Source of the DNA: Eutypella sp. D-1
Lineage: Eukaryota; Ascomycota; Sordariomycetes; Xylariales; Diatrypaceae
DNA: 64,000 nucleotides
NCBI GenBank assembly: GCA_023313575.1
Contig: JAJTTP010000023.1
Span: forward strand, 1-64,000
Direction: 5' to 3'
Both the position numbers and the translations under genes were made by a program. A model generated the notes under the pieces. The model saw only the letters and a list, made by a program, of their open reading frames with translations, was not told where the DNA came from and made no database searches. Every line of letters begins with the position of its first letter. Position 1 is the first letter of the stretch. This document shows, one piece after another, positions 11,681-23,000 of the stretch.

Positions 11681-13113
11681 TTCTGGCATGTGTCCTAGCA
11701 AATTTTCCGCTATAACACCACTATAAAGTGGAAGTTACTGAATCCACGACGTTTCGAAGAGCGGTCTCGTTGACTGATGGCTCTCAGAGTGTTTATGGTG
11801 CTCGTAACCAGGATATCCACTGGCGATTATTGGAATGCGGCAGGGCAGATGCATCCTTCAAGTCAGGGAAGCTCCCTTGGATTAAGTATTCCGGTGCGAG
11901 GTGGTTCAAACATAGTGGACGTGGCCTTGGGGAATTGAGGTGGGAAAATTATACCAGTCGTGACACATAAGGAAGCGACTAATTATTCGTGCAGCAATAA
12001 TCACAAGCATAAAGTATAGTGGAGCTCTCCTGCGGCGAAAGCCACCTCAAGATGCATGACAATTCTAAAACGCTATACGCAAGCCCATATGTCATATCCA
12101 ACAGAACATTGTTTAGCTCTTCTCCTGTGGAATTTAGCTTCTATCCAGGATGGAAACCCGAGAGTATATTGCAACTTATTACGTAGTAGATGTTTTGCTA
12201 CTAGTTCGCAACTCCACACCATCTCCGCTAGCACTGCTATAATGCAGGCGCAGTAAGCCCGCAAGTCCGCTAGTTTCGGTAAATGATTACAATCCGTGTA
12301 CCAGGCCCCAGAAGTCATTCTGCCCATGATAAGAATACTTCGAACCCCGGACTTTCGGGAGATGAATCCATTCGTGTGGAGAACACTCCGAGAGAACATT
12401 CTGAGAGAACAGCAACGTCGAAGCATTCAGGGCTTCTGATGTGGGTGATCGAGACAATAGGGACTCAAACCTAACCTCGCGGCCTCGGTCATGTAGCATA
12501 GCCCGACGGCATGGACGCTCTCAACCTCTAATATTTCAATTCCTCAATCAATAGCCATTTACCCTGTCTTGACTCTTGAGATAAGCGTCCTCGTAGGACT
12601 AACCTGAGGTGAAAGGGACTTCGTAAGAGTCCCTTTAGTGTTAGAAATATTGGCCTATAGAGGTTCCCTCATGCCCGCTACGAGCAGACTCAAGCCTGAT
12701 GGATCTACCGTTTCGCGGAGCAATATTCCCAAGCCGTCTACGCAGATTACACAATATTTATTAAACTTTTGATAAACTACATTTCTGCGGTTGGCAGCGA
12801 GAAGCAGCGTCATCCGCTTTATGCTGCAGGGCTATGCTATCCCATCTCTGATTGACCACGTCTTTGCGCAAAGTTGTAAAGAGGCATAACGAGTACGCAA
12901 GACTGTAAACACCGAGATCTGATAATCGCTTACGTCGTCTCTCAGCTAAGGCTGTTCTCCGGTTCTTCCGTGACTATGTTTAGAATTTCGCATTCGTCGT
13001 GAGATATATAGAACGGTAATAGCATCTATATCTTCTTAATAGCTTGTCAACACTGCGATTCTTCAGATAACCCAACTTCATCACTCTCATCACTCTCATC
13101 ACTCTCACATAAT
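11681..13113. promoter_or_regulatory. Divergent spacer between P450-2 and multicopper oxidase
   Basis: This 1.4 kb stretch has no supported gene. It must contain the promoters of both divergent neighbours. A small tandem repeat of CATCACTCT units lies at about 13079-13108, directly upstream of the oxidase start, where CT-rich leader sequence is common in fungal genes. No specific operator could be named. Confidence 0.5.
13079..13108 (+). repeat. Short tandem repeat, CATCACTCT-type, in 5' leader
   Basis: Three near-perfect consecutive copies end six bases before the multicopper oxidase ATG. They probably lie within its 5' UTR and make a CT-rich leader. Confidence 0.7.
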
Positions 13114-15082
13114 ATGATATTTTTTCAGCTGCTCCTTGCACCCCTGTTCTTGTTCCCTGGGTCCCAGGCCTTGGAAAGGAACCACGAAAGGGTCTTTGAT
13201 CTAACTCTCACATGGGAGTCTTATGCACCTGACGGCTTTAAACGGGACATGATTTTAGTCAACGGCCATTCTCCGGGCCCGTTGATAGATCTCGTGGAAG
13301 GCGATGATGTTGAGGTCAATGTTCAAAACGAGATGCCTTTCAATACGACTATTCACTTTCACGGTATGATTGACTGCCGGCCCCTAATAGCCTTTCGATC
13401 GATAGCCGATTAATTTTCCAGGAATCGAGATGCTTCACACCCCTTGGTCTGACGGAGTACCCGGTCTAACTCAGGTCCCTATCCCCCCTGGCACAAGCTT
13501 CTCATACAGGTGGACCGCAACCCAACATGGAAGTTATTGGTACCATTCCCATGTAGGAGCTCAACTCAGTGATGGACTCTACGGACCCATCATCATCCAT
13601 CCGCGCAAGGACAAGCAAAAGCCTTTTAGCCTAATTTCCGAGGATCCGGCCTCGATCAAGGCTATGGAAGACGCCGAGCTGAGAACAAAGCCAGTCGTGC
13701 TATCCGACCTTCGACACGTGCCCTCGTTTGAAGCGTGGGACATCTCCACCAAGGCGAATATGGAATTAACGTGTTGCGACTCAATCCTAATCAATGGGAA
13801 AGGGAGATCGCATTGCCGGAGGCCTCAGGAGATTGATGAGCTGCTCACACCAGAGCAGCGGGCCTTATTAAAGGGTAGTAATATGAGCATGACAGACAAG
13901 GGGTGAGCGACAGCGTTCTTCCAACATCTAATAATACTGATCCTCACTGACTGGTAGTCTAATAATAGTTGTCTCCCTCCTGAATTCATGGCCAGAGGCG
14001 TCGGCGATCCTACCGCTATTCCTAATGGCATATATCGCGGCTGCGAAAGTTCCGATGGTGGCGAGACCGTGATAACATTTGAAAAGAATCCCTGCCAAGT
14101 AGAAACTTGGATCGCACTGGACTTAATTGGTGCCTTTGGCATCATTACCTCCATGGTCTCCATTGATGGATTGGCTATGTGGGTATATGCTGTGGACGGG
14201 GACTATGTTGTGCCCCAGAAAGTCGAAGCTATCCCCGTCTCTAATGGTGACCGTTACTCGGTTCTGATCGAACCTAATGCAATAGGCAACTACACTTTAC
14301 GCGTCGCCTCTATTGCGGCAACACAGATTCTAAGTGGTTACGCAACTCTCTCTATCCAACAAGCGGGCCATGGTTCGACCAGCAATCATACCTCTGTACA
14401 AAGTCACACACAGTACATCCGTGATAATGGCATCCCGACCTACCCAGAGGTAGTAATCTTCGAAGAAACTTTGGCCAAGCCCTTTCTCCCTTCACCTATT
14501 CCGAGAGAAGCCGATATCTTGTATAAACTAGAGATGCAGCCATTCGGATCTTCCCTCTACTGGGCCATCGACGAGACACCCCTCCACCCGGCACAATACG
14601 AGTACCTGGAATCTCCCATTCTATTTGACAAGCAAGCCGCCAGTTCTTTAGGCAATCATAGTATCTCGACCAAAATCGGCCAGTGGGTTGATCTCATCTT
14701 CACGTCTAAAGTGTTCCCGATGCCCCCTCACCCCTTACACAAACACGGCAACAAGCTGCGTCTTCTTGGGAAGGGAACGGGAGAATGGATATGGAATTCG
14801 GTCGCTGAGGCAGCAGCTGCTATGCCCGGAGTATTCAACCTCATTGATCCACCCAGAAGGGACGCGTTCTCGTCGCCAAACGCAGGAGACGAGCCGGTGT
14901 GGTTAGCAGTTAGGTACAATGTAGTGAACCCTGGGCCGTGGCTGATGCATTGTCACATTCTAACACACTCGGAGGGAGGCATGTCGTTTGTTATTCAGGA
15001 TGCGGTTGACGACTGGCCGGAGGCGCCAGATTACTATTTACAGATTAGCAAGAAAGACGAGGAGTACTCTGGAGGATACTGA
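13114..15082 (+). CDS. Secreted multicopper oxidase (laccase/ferroxidase-like), 3 exons
   Basis: Exons 13114-13363, 13422-13902 and 13969-15082 give 614 aa. The N-terminus is a signal peptide (hydrophobic to SQA at about residue 19). All four copper signatures are visible: TTIHFHG (His81/83), SYWYHSHVG (His125/127), HPLHKHGN near residue 500, and GPWLMHCHILTHSEGGM near 560 with the type-1 Cys. It should oxidise phenolic, pigment or metal substrates outside the cell with reduction of oxygen to water. The first half (LTWESYAPDGF...RDMILVNG) is closer to the ascomycete pigment/Fet3-like group (Abr1-like) than to basidiomycete laccases; this is from memory. The third signature has Lys-His where classical enzymes have a His-Leu-His arrangement. 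No transmembrane tail is seen, which argues against a membrane Fet3. The last intron uses an AATAATAG acceptor rather than the nearer GGTAG to keep frame. Confidence 0.88.
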
Positions 15083-15607
15083 GCACCTAATTAGATCAAA
15101 ACGTTGATGTTCTGCTATTTCTCATCATGCAAGTGCCCTACATGGTTTCGCACATCCTATACGCAAACTTGCGAAATGACATGCTGCACTATAGGTAGCT
15201 GATTGTCTGATAAAACCAGCATTCCATAGCATCAAAATTGGACCTGCGTGACATTTCTGCGGCCGTTATCCATGGTTTGCTATGTCGGGCTTAATCTCAA
15301 TTCCTCGGATATTAGCATGGTAGATGCTTCAGGGTCGCCGATTGGTGGGATAATGTGTTCAGCTTGATTTGAATTGCGGTACGATGGGGAACACTTTAGC
15401 CGCCTGTGGAGTAATGCTCCGAGCGCTTTTGGATCTCCGCCCTGTATTATTCATTATAAGGGGTATCGGAGCGAGCCGAATTGGTACGAGAAAGGCAAAG
15501 GGGCTAATGCCTAGTATTATAAGACCCGAACTTGTCATGCGAGGTCCTACGATTATCAGCCCGAATCAATTCTGTTCTTTCGTTGCTTGCGCAGTTCTAC
15601 TGCCAAG
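15083..15607. promoter_or_regulatory. Spacer upstream of GH43 gene
   Basis: It contains the 3' flank of the oxidase and the GH43 promoter. No other gene is supported. A TATTATAAGACC stretch near 15513 could be a TATA region about 90 bp upstream of the GH43 start. Confidence 0.4.
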
Positions 15608-17194
15608 ATGAAGAATACGCTTATACGTTGGGGTTGGCTGTTGGCTAGTGTATATGGGGCCAAGATAGTCGAAAGCCAAGATACATCTTTTACAAACCCT
15701 ATCATCTACGAGGACTACCCTGATAATGACATATCCCTCGGACCGGACGGTGCTTATTATTTCTCTGCTTCCAACTTTCATTACAGCCCGGGCGCTCCTA
15801 TCCTGAGGTCCTTTGATCTCGTCAACTGGGAGCCGATCGGTCACTCGATCCCTCGCTTGAATTTTGGGGATGGTTATGACCTGCCCGATGACGGCGAGAG
15901 GGCGTATCGAGGGGGCACTTGGGCGTCGACTCTCAGATACCGGGAAAGCAATGGTCTGTGGTACTGGATAGGATGCACCAACTTCTACAACACTTGGGTC
16001 TTCACGGCCGAGTCAATTGAGGGCCCTTGGGAGAACTCAGCGAACTTGGGTGGGGGCAACTGCTATTACGACTGCGGGCTCCTGATCGATGACGACGATA
16101 CCATGTACGTCGTGTACGCGTCGAACGAGGTACGGGTTGCCCAGCTGTCCGCCGATGGGTTTGATGAGGTGCGGTCGGAGAATGTGTTCAACGCCTCCGA
16201 CGTGGGCGCCGAGAGCATCGAGGGCAACCGCCTGTACAAGATTAGAGACCTTTACTATATCCTGAACGACCTCCCGGGATCCACTACGTATATCTGGAAG
16301 TCGGAAAGCCCATGGGGCCCCTGGGAAGCCAAAATCCTCGTAGAGAGCGTCACGTCTCCGCTGGAAGGGGGCAGCTCTCCGCATCAAGGTAGCCTCATCC
16401 AGACGCCCGACGGGGACTGGTACTACATGTCCTTTACGTGGGCCTTCCCTGCAGGTCGATTACCCGTGCTAGCTCCGCTGACTTGGGGCGACGACGGTTT
16501 TCCTTCCCTCGTAGAGGGTGACAATGGCGGTTGGGGTAAAACATATTCTATGCCGGACCTGGGCGAACCTCTAACGAACTGGACCGGAGTGGACACATTC
16601 CAGGGTACCTCCCTCGGTGTGCAGTGGGAATGGAACCACAACCCAGATGACAGCTCTTACGAGGTTAATGACGGCCTCACTCTGAAGACTTCGTCGATGA
16701 CAGAGGACCTCTACTCGGCCCGAAACACCTTAACTCATCGTGTCCACGGCGAGTTCCCTGTCGCTACCGTCGAGATCGACTTCTCAAACGCCGCACACGG
16801 TGACCGCTTCGGGCTCTCGGCTTTCCGGGACCGCAGCGCATACATTGGACTTCACCACAGTGCCGATGGGGCCGAGATCGTCGCAAAGTTTAACATGACT
16901 ATCGATGAGTGGTCCGGTGAGACATTAGATCTCGGTCAGATTGTGGCCACCGAGCCGCTACAAGAGGGGATAACCAAAATATGGTTTCGCACGGAGATGG
17001 ACGTCAGGCCAACCGGCGACCGAGCCGCTAACTTCTCGTTCAGCATGGACGGAGATAGTTTCTACCAATTAGGCGGGACATACAGACTCTACGATGGTTG
17101 GCCATTCTTCCTGGGGTACCGCTTTGGTATCTTTAATCACGCGACGGCGGATCTAGGGGGGTCTATCAGAGTGCTATCTTTCACAACTGAATAG
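15608..17194 (+). CDS. Secreted glycoside hydrolase family 43 enzyme
   Basis: A single exon encodes 528 aa. The ATG at 15608 gives a short positively charged N-terminus and a hydrophobic stretch (WGWLLASVYG), so export is likely. The first 320 residues look like the five-bladed GH43 propeller. The N-terminal NPIIYEDYPDNDISLG carries the Asp base region, YYDCGLLIDDDDTMYVVYAS the transition-state Asp, and ESIEGNRLYKIRDLYYIL the general-acid Glu. The C-terminal about 200 residues, with VEWDF-like repeats, fit the beta-sandwich (GH43 C2/DUF1349-like) that accompanies many fungal beta-xylosidases and alpha-L-arabinofuranosidases. It likely trims xylan or arabinan side chains. The catalytic Asp region reads YPDND rather than the usual DPS, so specificity cannot be stated. 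It lies immediately downstream of the oxidase on the same strand; joint regulation is not shown. Confidence 0.85.
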   Translation: MKNTLIRWGWLLASVYGAKIVESQDTSFTNPIIYEDYPDNDISLGPDGAYYFSASNFHYSPGAPILRSFDLVNWEPIGHSIPRLNFGDGYDLPDDGERAYRGGTWASTLRYRESNGLWYWIGCTNFYNTWVFTAESIEGPWENSANLGGGNCYYDCGLLIDDDDTMYVVYASNEVRVAQLSADGFDEVRSENVFNASDVGAESIEGNRLYKIRDLYYILNDLPGSTTYIWKSESPWGPWEAKILVESVTSPLEGGSSPHQGSLIQTPDGDWYYMSFTWAFPAGRLPVLAPLTWGDDGFPSLVEGDNGGWGKTYSMPDLGEPLTNWTGVDTFQGTSLGVQWEWNHNPDDSSYEVNDGLTLKTSSMTEDLYSARNTLTHRVHGEFPVATVEIDFSNAAHGDRFGLSAFRDRSAYIGLHHSADGAEIVAKFNMTIDEWSGETLDLGQIVATEPLQEGITKIWFRTEMDVRPTGDRAANFSFSMDGDSFYQLGGTYRLYDGWPFFLGYRFGIFNHATADLGGSIRVLSFTTE

Positions 17195-17260
17195 TACTTG
17201 ATACCCATGGTTTGATCGCATAATGCGATAATTTAAGTGCTAGGATCAATCAATTAAAAA

Positions 17261-17461
17261 ACAAGCCGTCACCACTATATGACGGGATATGTAGAAGGGA
17301 TCATTACTTAGATTGATTGCTGGCTAGCAAAAGAGAGACTATCTAAGATGGGTGCCATCCCGGATCCATTAGCAAAAGGGGCATCACCAAAAAGAGGTGA
17401 CTGCCAAGCCGTCGGCTTGGCAATCAATATCGCCACGTGACCGTTATCATGGTTTGTAACA
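17261..17461 (-). mobile_element. Solo LTR, family 2, slightly truncated
   Basis: On the minus strand it starts TGTTACAAACC and keeps the CACGTGGCGATA block, the GATGG/CCATC hairpin and the AGTGGTGACGGCTT end seen in the copies at 5292-5521 and 51611-52048. The last bases (CGTTACA) are lost. It lies 44 bp past the FMO pseudogene stop codon, so it inserted in that gene's 3' flank. Confidence 0.7.
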
Positions 17462-18650
17462 TTTATCATCCCAGCAATGTCACGCACTTGCATGCCACCT
17501 GTAATCATTCTGAACAAGTGTAGGGTTTGTTGAGACCATTCTCAACCGCGGCGATCTGTAGTGAAAGGGCTACGGAGAATTGCCGACACCACATAAAGCT
17601 CCCCGTCATGTACCAAAAACCAGGCATAACAGTCGGGCGCCACCACTAAACATATTTGTGAGTACTTCGGCATTATTTTGGGAGTGACCGGTTACTTACC
17701 CCGTCTCGTTCGTTCTCTTTATCTAAGAGTCCGAAGTTTGGCATCTTCTCCGCAACTTCGCGCCCAAGAAATTGCTCGACGGTGAAGATGTTTCGGTGGT
17801 AACCAGTAGCTAGCACGACAATGTCAGCCTCGAGCTTCTTCCCATCAGCGAGGGTAAGGCCGTCTTCGTGAAATTCCTTCACCCCCTCTTCACACCTGTG
17901 GATCTTGATTCGCCCATCGATGATCATCTGGTTCGCGCCCTGGTCGATGTAGAAATCACCGCCTTTAATGAGCTGGTGATCCGCGAGACCGTACCCATCC
18001 TCTCCCGTCCTGAGCGCCAGACCCGCTGCCCTCAGCCCATCTACCATGTCTTTGTCAAAGTGGGTGATTGCTCGCGTAAGATCGATGCTCATGGTGCGGA
18101 TGACAGCCAAGGGGATGGAATTCCCCACAAGATCTGCATCTTCGGTACTCAGTTCTGGCATGTTCCAAAGTGCGAGTTGTAAAGTCTCCAGGGCTTCAAC
18201 GGAAAATGAGAATATCGGATGTCGCTGTACCATGGATACTTCCTTTGCTCCCGAGGCGACGAAGTCCTGCGCGATATCATGCGCACTGGTACCGGCGCCG
18301 ATGACCACCACTCTCTTGTTGCTAAGACCGGGTACTTGGCTTCCACTTTGGTGCTTGTTGGAATGGTAGAGTTGTCCTTTGAATAACTCCTGCCCAGCGA
18401 ACTCCGGGATGATTCATGAATGGGTAATGGTCTGTGTATTTCGGGGTGTTCAGGGTGAGTGTCTTGTATCTAGTTCTCCACGAGTCGCCTAGTCGAGGGT
18501 GCTTGTCGACGAGAAGTGTTCTAATCCCCAAGTTCTTTAAGCGGGCACCAAGAGCAAGTCCAGCTTGTCCTGTAATATTAATTAGTAATTATCAGAAGTC
18601 CGGTGGATGAAAGACCTACCTGCACCGACGATCAGGACTTGTGGATTCTC

Positions 18651-19267
18651 CAGGGGTGCAACTAACTGCACTATTGCACCGTGGTGCGCACCGTTAGTGC
18701 GCACCATTTAACTGCACGGCACGCACTGGGCCTTTTTTTTCAGTGCGTACTATCGCACGGCACGCATTAGGGGTCCCTAATGCAACCCGTGCCGTGTAGA
18801 TATAACGCACGAGAATGTGATACCAGACCTACTGTTAATATTCCTTATATATTTATATAGCACCATTAACAGGTGGCTAAGGTGGTGGCTGGGTAGTGGC
18901 TTATAATGGCTAATAGTGGCTGGTAATGGCTTAATATTTTAATAGAAACCCCTTACTAGCCACCACCAGCTAGTAGCCATTATAGTAGCCACCACCAGCT
19001 ACCATAGTAGCTACCATAGTAGCCCCCATACCTAGGTAATAGCCATTATAATAGCCACTAAAACACCAAAAATTTATATCACGATACCAATCTTAGGCTT
19101 TATTTTACCCCCCCGGCAACCCCATAACTTGCACTATCGCACCAGTGCAGTGCGATAGTGCATATATAACGCACTGCACGGCACCAAAATGAAGGTGGCC
19201 GTGCATGTGCTGCACTGCAACGCACCAGGACCGTCAGTGCCGTGCCGTGCAGTTAGTTGCGCCCCTG
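18651..19267. mobile_element. hAT-type MITE, 617 bp
   Basis: Terminal inverted repeats of about 20 bp are visible: the left end reads CAGGGGTGCAACTAACTGCA and the right end is its complement with one mismatch (CAGGGGCGC...). The element is flanked by an 8 bp direct duplication GGATTCTC (18643-18650 and 19268-19275). An 8 bp target site plus a CAGGG terminus indicates the hAT superfamily. There is no transposase coding capacity. The interior has GTGGCT/AGCCAC repeats in inverted orientation (18870-19050) and GTGC-rich subterminal repeats. It disrupts the FMO coding sequence, shows no RIP, and is related to the RIP-mutated block at 8125. Confidence 0.88.
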
Positions 19268-19717
19268 GGATTCTCCCTATCGGAATCGGTCGGTCCGCTA
19301 ATCGAAGAGGAGGGGGCCAGCCGTGCCGCTGCAGCTGGATTTCGCATCTTCTGGACGTCCAATTCGAGTTGAGCATCGAGTTTCTCTAGCTGAGTAAAGA
19401 CAATCCATGCTTTCCAGTTGTGTTGATCCACATTCGCCAGGCGCACGATCCCTCGGCCTTCTCCATGTCCAATAGTATTGGTTTCAGGCCACCCAACTTG
19501 ATCGCTTGTATATCTTCGAGATGGCCGTCGGCATCATGGGGATATTTGCCAATGGCTTCTTGTCCATGCTTGGACCGAAAGTCCCATGTAAGGCCAAGAA
19601 TGTCCCGCCACCAGCAGTCTTCGATGAAAATACCGGAAAGGTCGTCGAATGAGTGTTCCGTGAGAACATCTTGCAATCTGGCCAGCCAAGTACTAACTAT
19701 CTCCTCAACATTAATCT

Positions 19718-19918
19718 TGTTGGTTGTTATTGGTCACGGGTATGGACCCACATACCAGTAGGAAGTACCTATGTACCTATCTCCCGTTTATATAAAGGAT
19801 ATGGGCTTCGCCCATATCCCTCATAGATAGATCTTAGACCTTAGACCAGAATACAACACCAGTCTCACCACCTTTCATTCTGTTATATCTCCTTCCTTTA
19901 CGTACGTACCTACCAACA
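19718..19918 (+). repeat. 5' LTR of Copia element
   Basis: 201 bp with TGTTGG...CCAACA ends. A TATATAAA box at 19789-19796 is followed at once by a perfect 10-bp-stem hairpin (GGATATGGGC / GCCCATATCC, 19797-19819) that would lie at the start of the transcript. Confidence 0.95.
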
Positions 19919-19949
19919 CTGATCAGTGTTGCTAGACAATTAGCAACAC
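19914..19949 (+). other. Palindrome and hairpin at the expected primer-binding site
   Basis: An 18 bp perfect palindrome (19914-19931) straddles the LTR end. It overlaps a 9-bp-stem, 6-nt-loop hairpin (GTGTTGCTA / TAGCAACAC, 19926-19949). This is where a tRNA-complementary primer-binding site is expected; I do not recognise a standard initiator-Met PBS there. Confidence 0.6.
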
Positions 19950-20051
19950 AGATTGGCAAGGTCAGAAGAGTCACTGTCGCGACAACCTGAGGATCCCATC
20001 GCGTCAAAACCATCAACAGATCCTCACAACCACCACACTTTGCCCGTCCCT

Positions 20052-23000
20052 ATGACGAGCAATAACCCATTTCAACCTATATCACCATATAATACCCCTC
20101 TCCCACCTTCATCAGCATCATCGTCAGAGTCATCTTCATCACCCACCATGTCGGACGATCAGCAACAGGCCGAAACCTCAAGGGCCGCTGAAAAACGACC
20201 CTACACCGGAGCCCCTTGGCAAACATTAACGCAAAGGGAAATGGAAGAAGCCAGAAATACTTTGTTACGACTTCTCAATCACCTACAGGGACGCACTGCT
20301 CCACTCGTCCCACTCTTTGACCCCACAGTCGTAACATGGACGGAATTCGACCCAGCACAGGCCACTAACCCCCAGAAGGCAACGTGGGCACTACTGGCCA
20401 TCGACGACTTCGAAGAAACTGACAGCAGACCAGGAACCAGCCGGACAACTGAGGAGACCTTCGAGCAGTACCAAGACCACTTCCAGGGATTTACGAGGGC
20501 AGACTTTGAGGCTATGCCAAAAGCGCTTCGGTCTGCATTAAGGACCGCACTAATACAGAGAGGCGTGTACGTTGGAAAACATAATGCCAACTTCGCAGCA
20601 GCACTGGCCAACCTTGTCACGCAACCTGAACTTCCGGTGTGGGACTCCAAGGAGCTTGAACTGGCAAAGAGCCGATGGCCTGGCGCCCTGGCATGGAGGG
20701 CTTCGATTCATAACACGGAGCAAGGACCGGTCTACCCACAGACCCACAAGATGTCCACCCATTCCAACCTGCGGCTCGGAACACCCGCAGGGCCGCCCGA
20801 CGAATCCCAGCAACAACCAAGGACCCCAGCGGCACAGGTCATGCCAGAATCAACAACCCCTGCTGGCCCTCCTCCCGCAGCTGCACGCCAGTTTCTTCCC
20901 GACCCCAGCCAACCCCCTCTTCATTTTCCCGCGCCCCAACAAACAGCCCCGACTAACCCTGCCCCTGAACACCAACCGCAACCAACCGGAAGACCCCAGC
21001 CCGAGCCCCAGGTGCCACGTAGCATGCCAACGGTACCAACCAACCCTTCGCCGTTAGGACAAACACATTCCCCTCCTACCGGCGCCCAACCTCCTGCTGG
21101 CACTCGCCCCACCCCTACTGCCCAAACCCCCCCGGCTGGCATCCAACCACCTCTCGGCAATATGGGGCAACCATACCAATACCCCTTCCCTCCGGGCTAC
21201 CCACCATACCCTGGCTATCCCCCTCCCACTGCCTACTACCCGGGTTACCCGCCTTGGCCCACATACAACCAATGGCCCCCTGGACAGCCTTACCCAACGA
21301 TAGAGAGGGATGACCGGACCGTTCCCCCTCCAGGAATCCAGACTAACCCGTATGCTGCAGGACCTGGACAGTTTGGAAGATACCAGCCCTCAGCGCCACC
21401 TCCCCCTCCCCCTCCCCCGCCGACTGCCCCAAACGAGGGACCGGGGCCCGGAAGGACCCCAGGAGGTTACGATTCCTCCTTCCAGATGGTGCCTGGGCCT
21501 ACCCCGGGACCTGAACTGTCACCTGGCCGGACCCCCATGCCCGTCGGCAACCAGCAGGAGCAGACCTACTATGCTGTTCCCCCAGTAAGTGTCCCGAATG
21601 AGTTGTGCCCATCAACGATTGTGGGACAATTCAAAAAGGCCTGGAACAAGGAGAACAACTACACGGGAGAAGTCTACGACATCCTGGAAGACAAGTTCCG
21701 GTTCTTCCTTGACGTGTGCTACACCAGCGGTATCCGACAGACCCAATTTCACGCCGTGTTCTCAACAATCCTGTCAGGACGTGCAGCACTGTACTTCCTC
21801 CACAATGTCCCCCGTCACCTGACGTTCGCCGAAATGTATCTTGCTATGGAACGCCACTTCAACACCGAGCAGAACAAGATCCAGTACCATCACGACTGGA
21901 CTTCCACAACTTTCTTCAGTATCAAGGCTGAAAACGCTGGCAAAAGTGACTTGGAGGTCCTCCAGATCATGCTTGACAAACTCTCCTTGTGCCAGAGGGC
22001 TTTAGGGCCCGATTTTCGAGGAGAACAACAGCTGATCACCGCTGTACACCGAGCCTGCCGCACTGTCCCCCAGCTTCAACATGCCCTCTTCGAACCTGCC
22101 ACCCGCTTTGAAGATCTGGCAAGCAAACTACGCGCCTCCATTGGCACCTATGAGGTCATGAAGGGAGCAGCCCAATACATGGCCACCGAGGACGACAGCG
22201 ACAGCAGTGACGACAACAATGCATTCTACACAGACCGCAGATACCACCGGAACGACAGAGGCGGGAAATACCACCAGAAGCAGAAACCCGACCGACAATG
22301 GAAGCGCAAGTGCTGGGTATGCAAGAAAGAAGGGTGCTGGTCCACGAAACATCCAGAGCGGGAACGCAGGGAGGCAAAAGACAGATGGAAGGCTAAGAGG
22401 GTAGACCGACGCGCCAACTATTCAGCCTTCCTAGCAGAATACGAAGGCATTGAGCCCACCTCGGAGCCAGAAGAAGAAGAAGACACCGCAGAACACTCTG
22501 ACCAATCGGATAATGGCCAGTACCTCACAGCTGCATATCTGTCCAATCAATCCTTCCAGCACCGAATCAACCCCTCCCCACTAACAACAGAGGACAAAGT
22601 GCCGGATACCATATTCATCTTGGACAGATATACCAGGAGCGTGTTCCAGGGAATCATGCCAGACACAGGAGCCGCCAGAGTATCCACTGCAGGGAAGGAA
22701 CAATGCCTGGCTTTGATGAAGGAACATCCTAACCAACGACTAAGGATGGACAAGAACCGCGCAGGAGAAGCAAACATCCGCTTTGGAGACGGACCCCTTA
22801 TTGAATCACTTGGCACAGTCTCCGTCACTACGCCATTCGGCCAAATCGATTTCCATGTAATGGAGACAGACACCCCGTTTTTGATGTCAATCAAAGATAT
22901 GGACCGTCTTGGCATATACCTCAACAACGTCACCAACCAGCTAGTCGGCAAAAACGGTGTGACAGCAAACGTCACTCGGAAATGGGGACACCCGTGGTTC

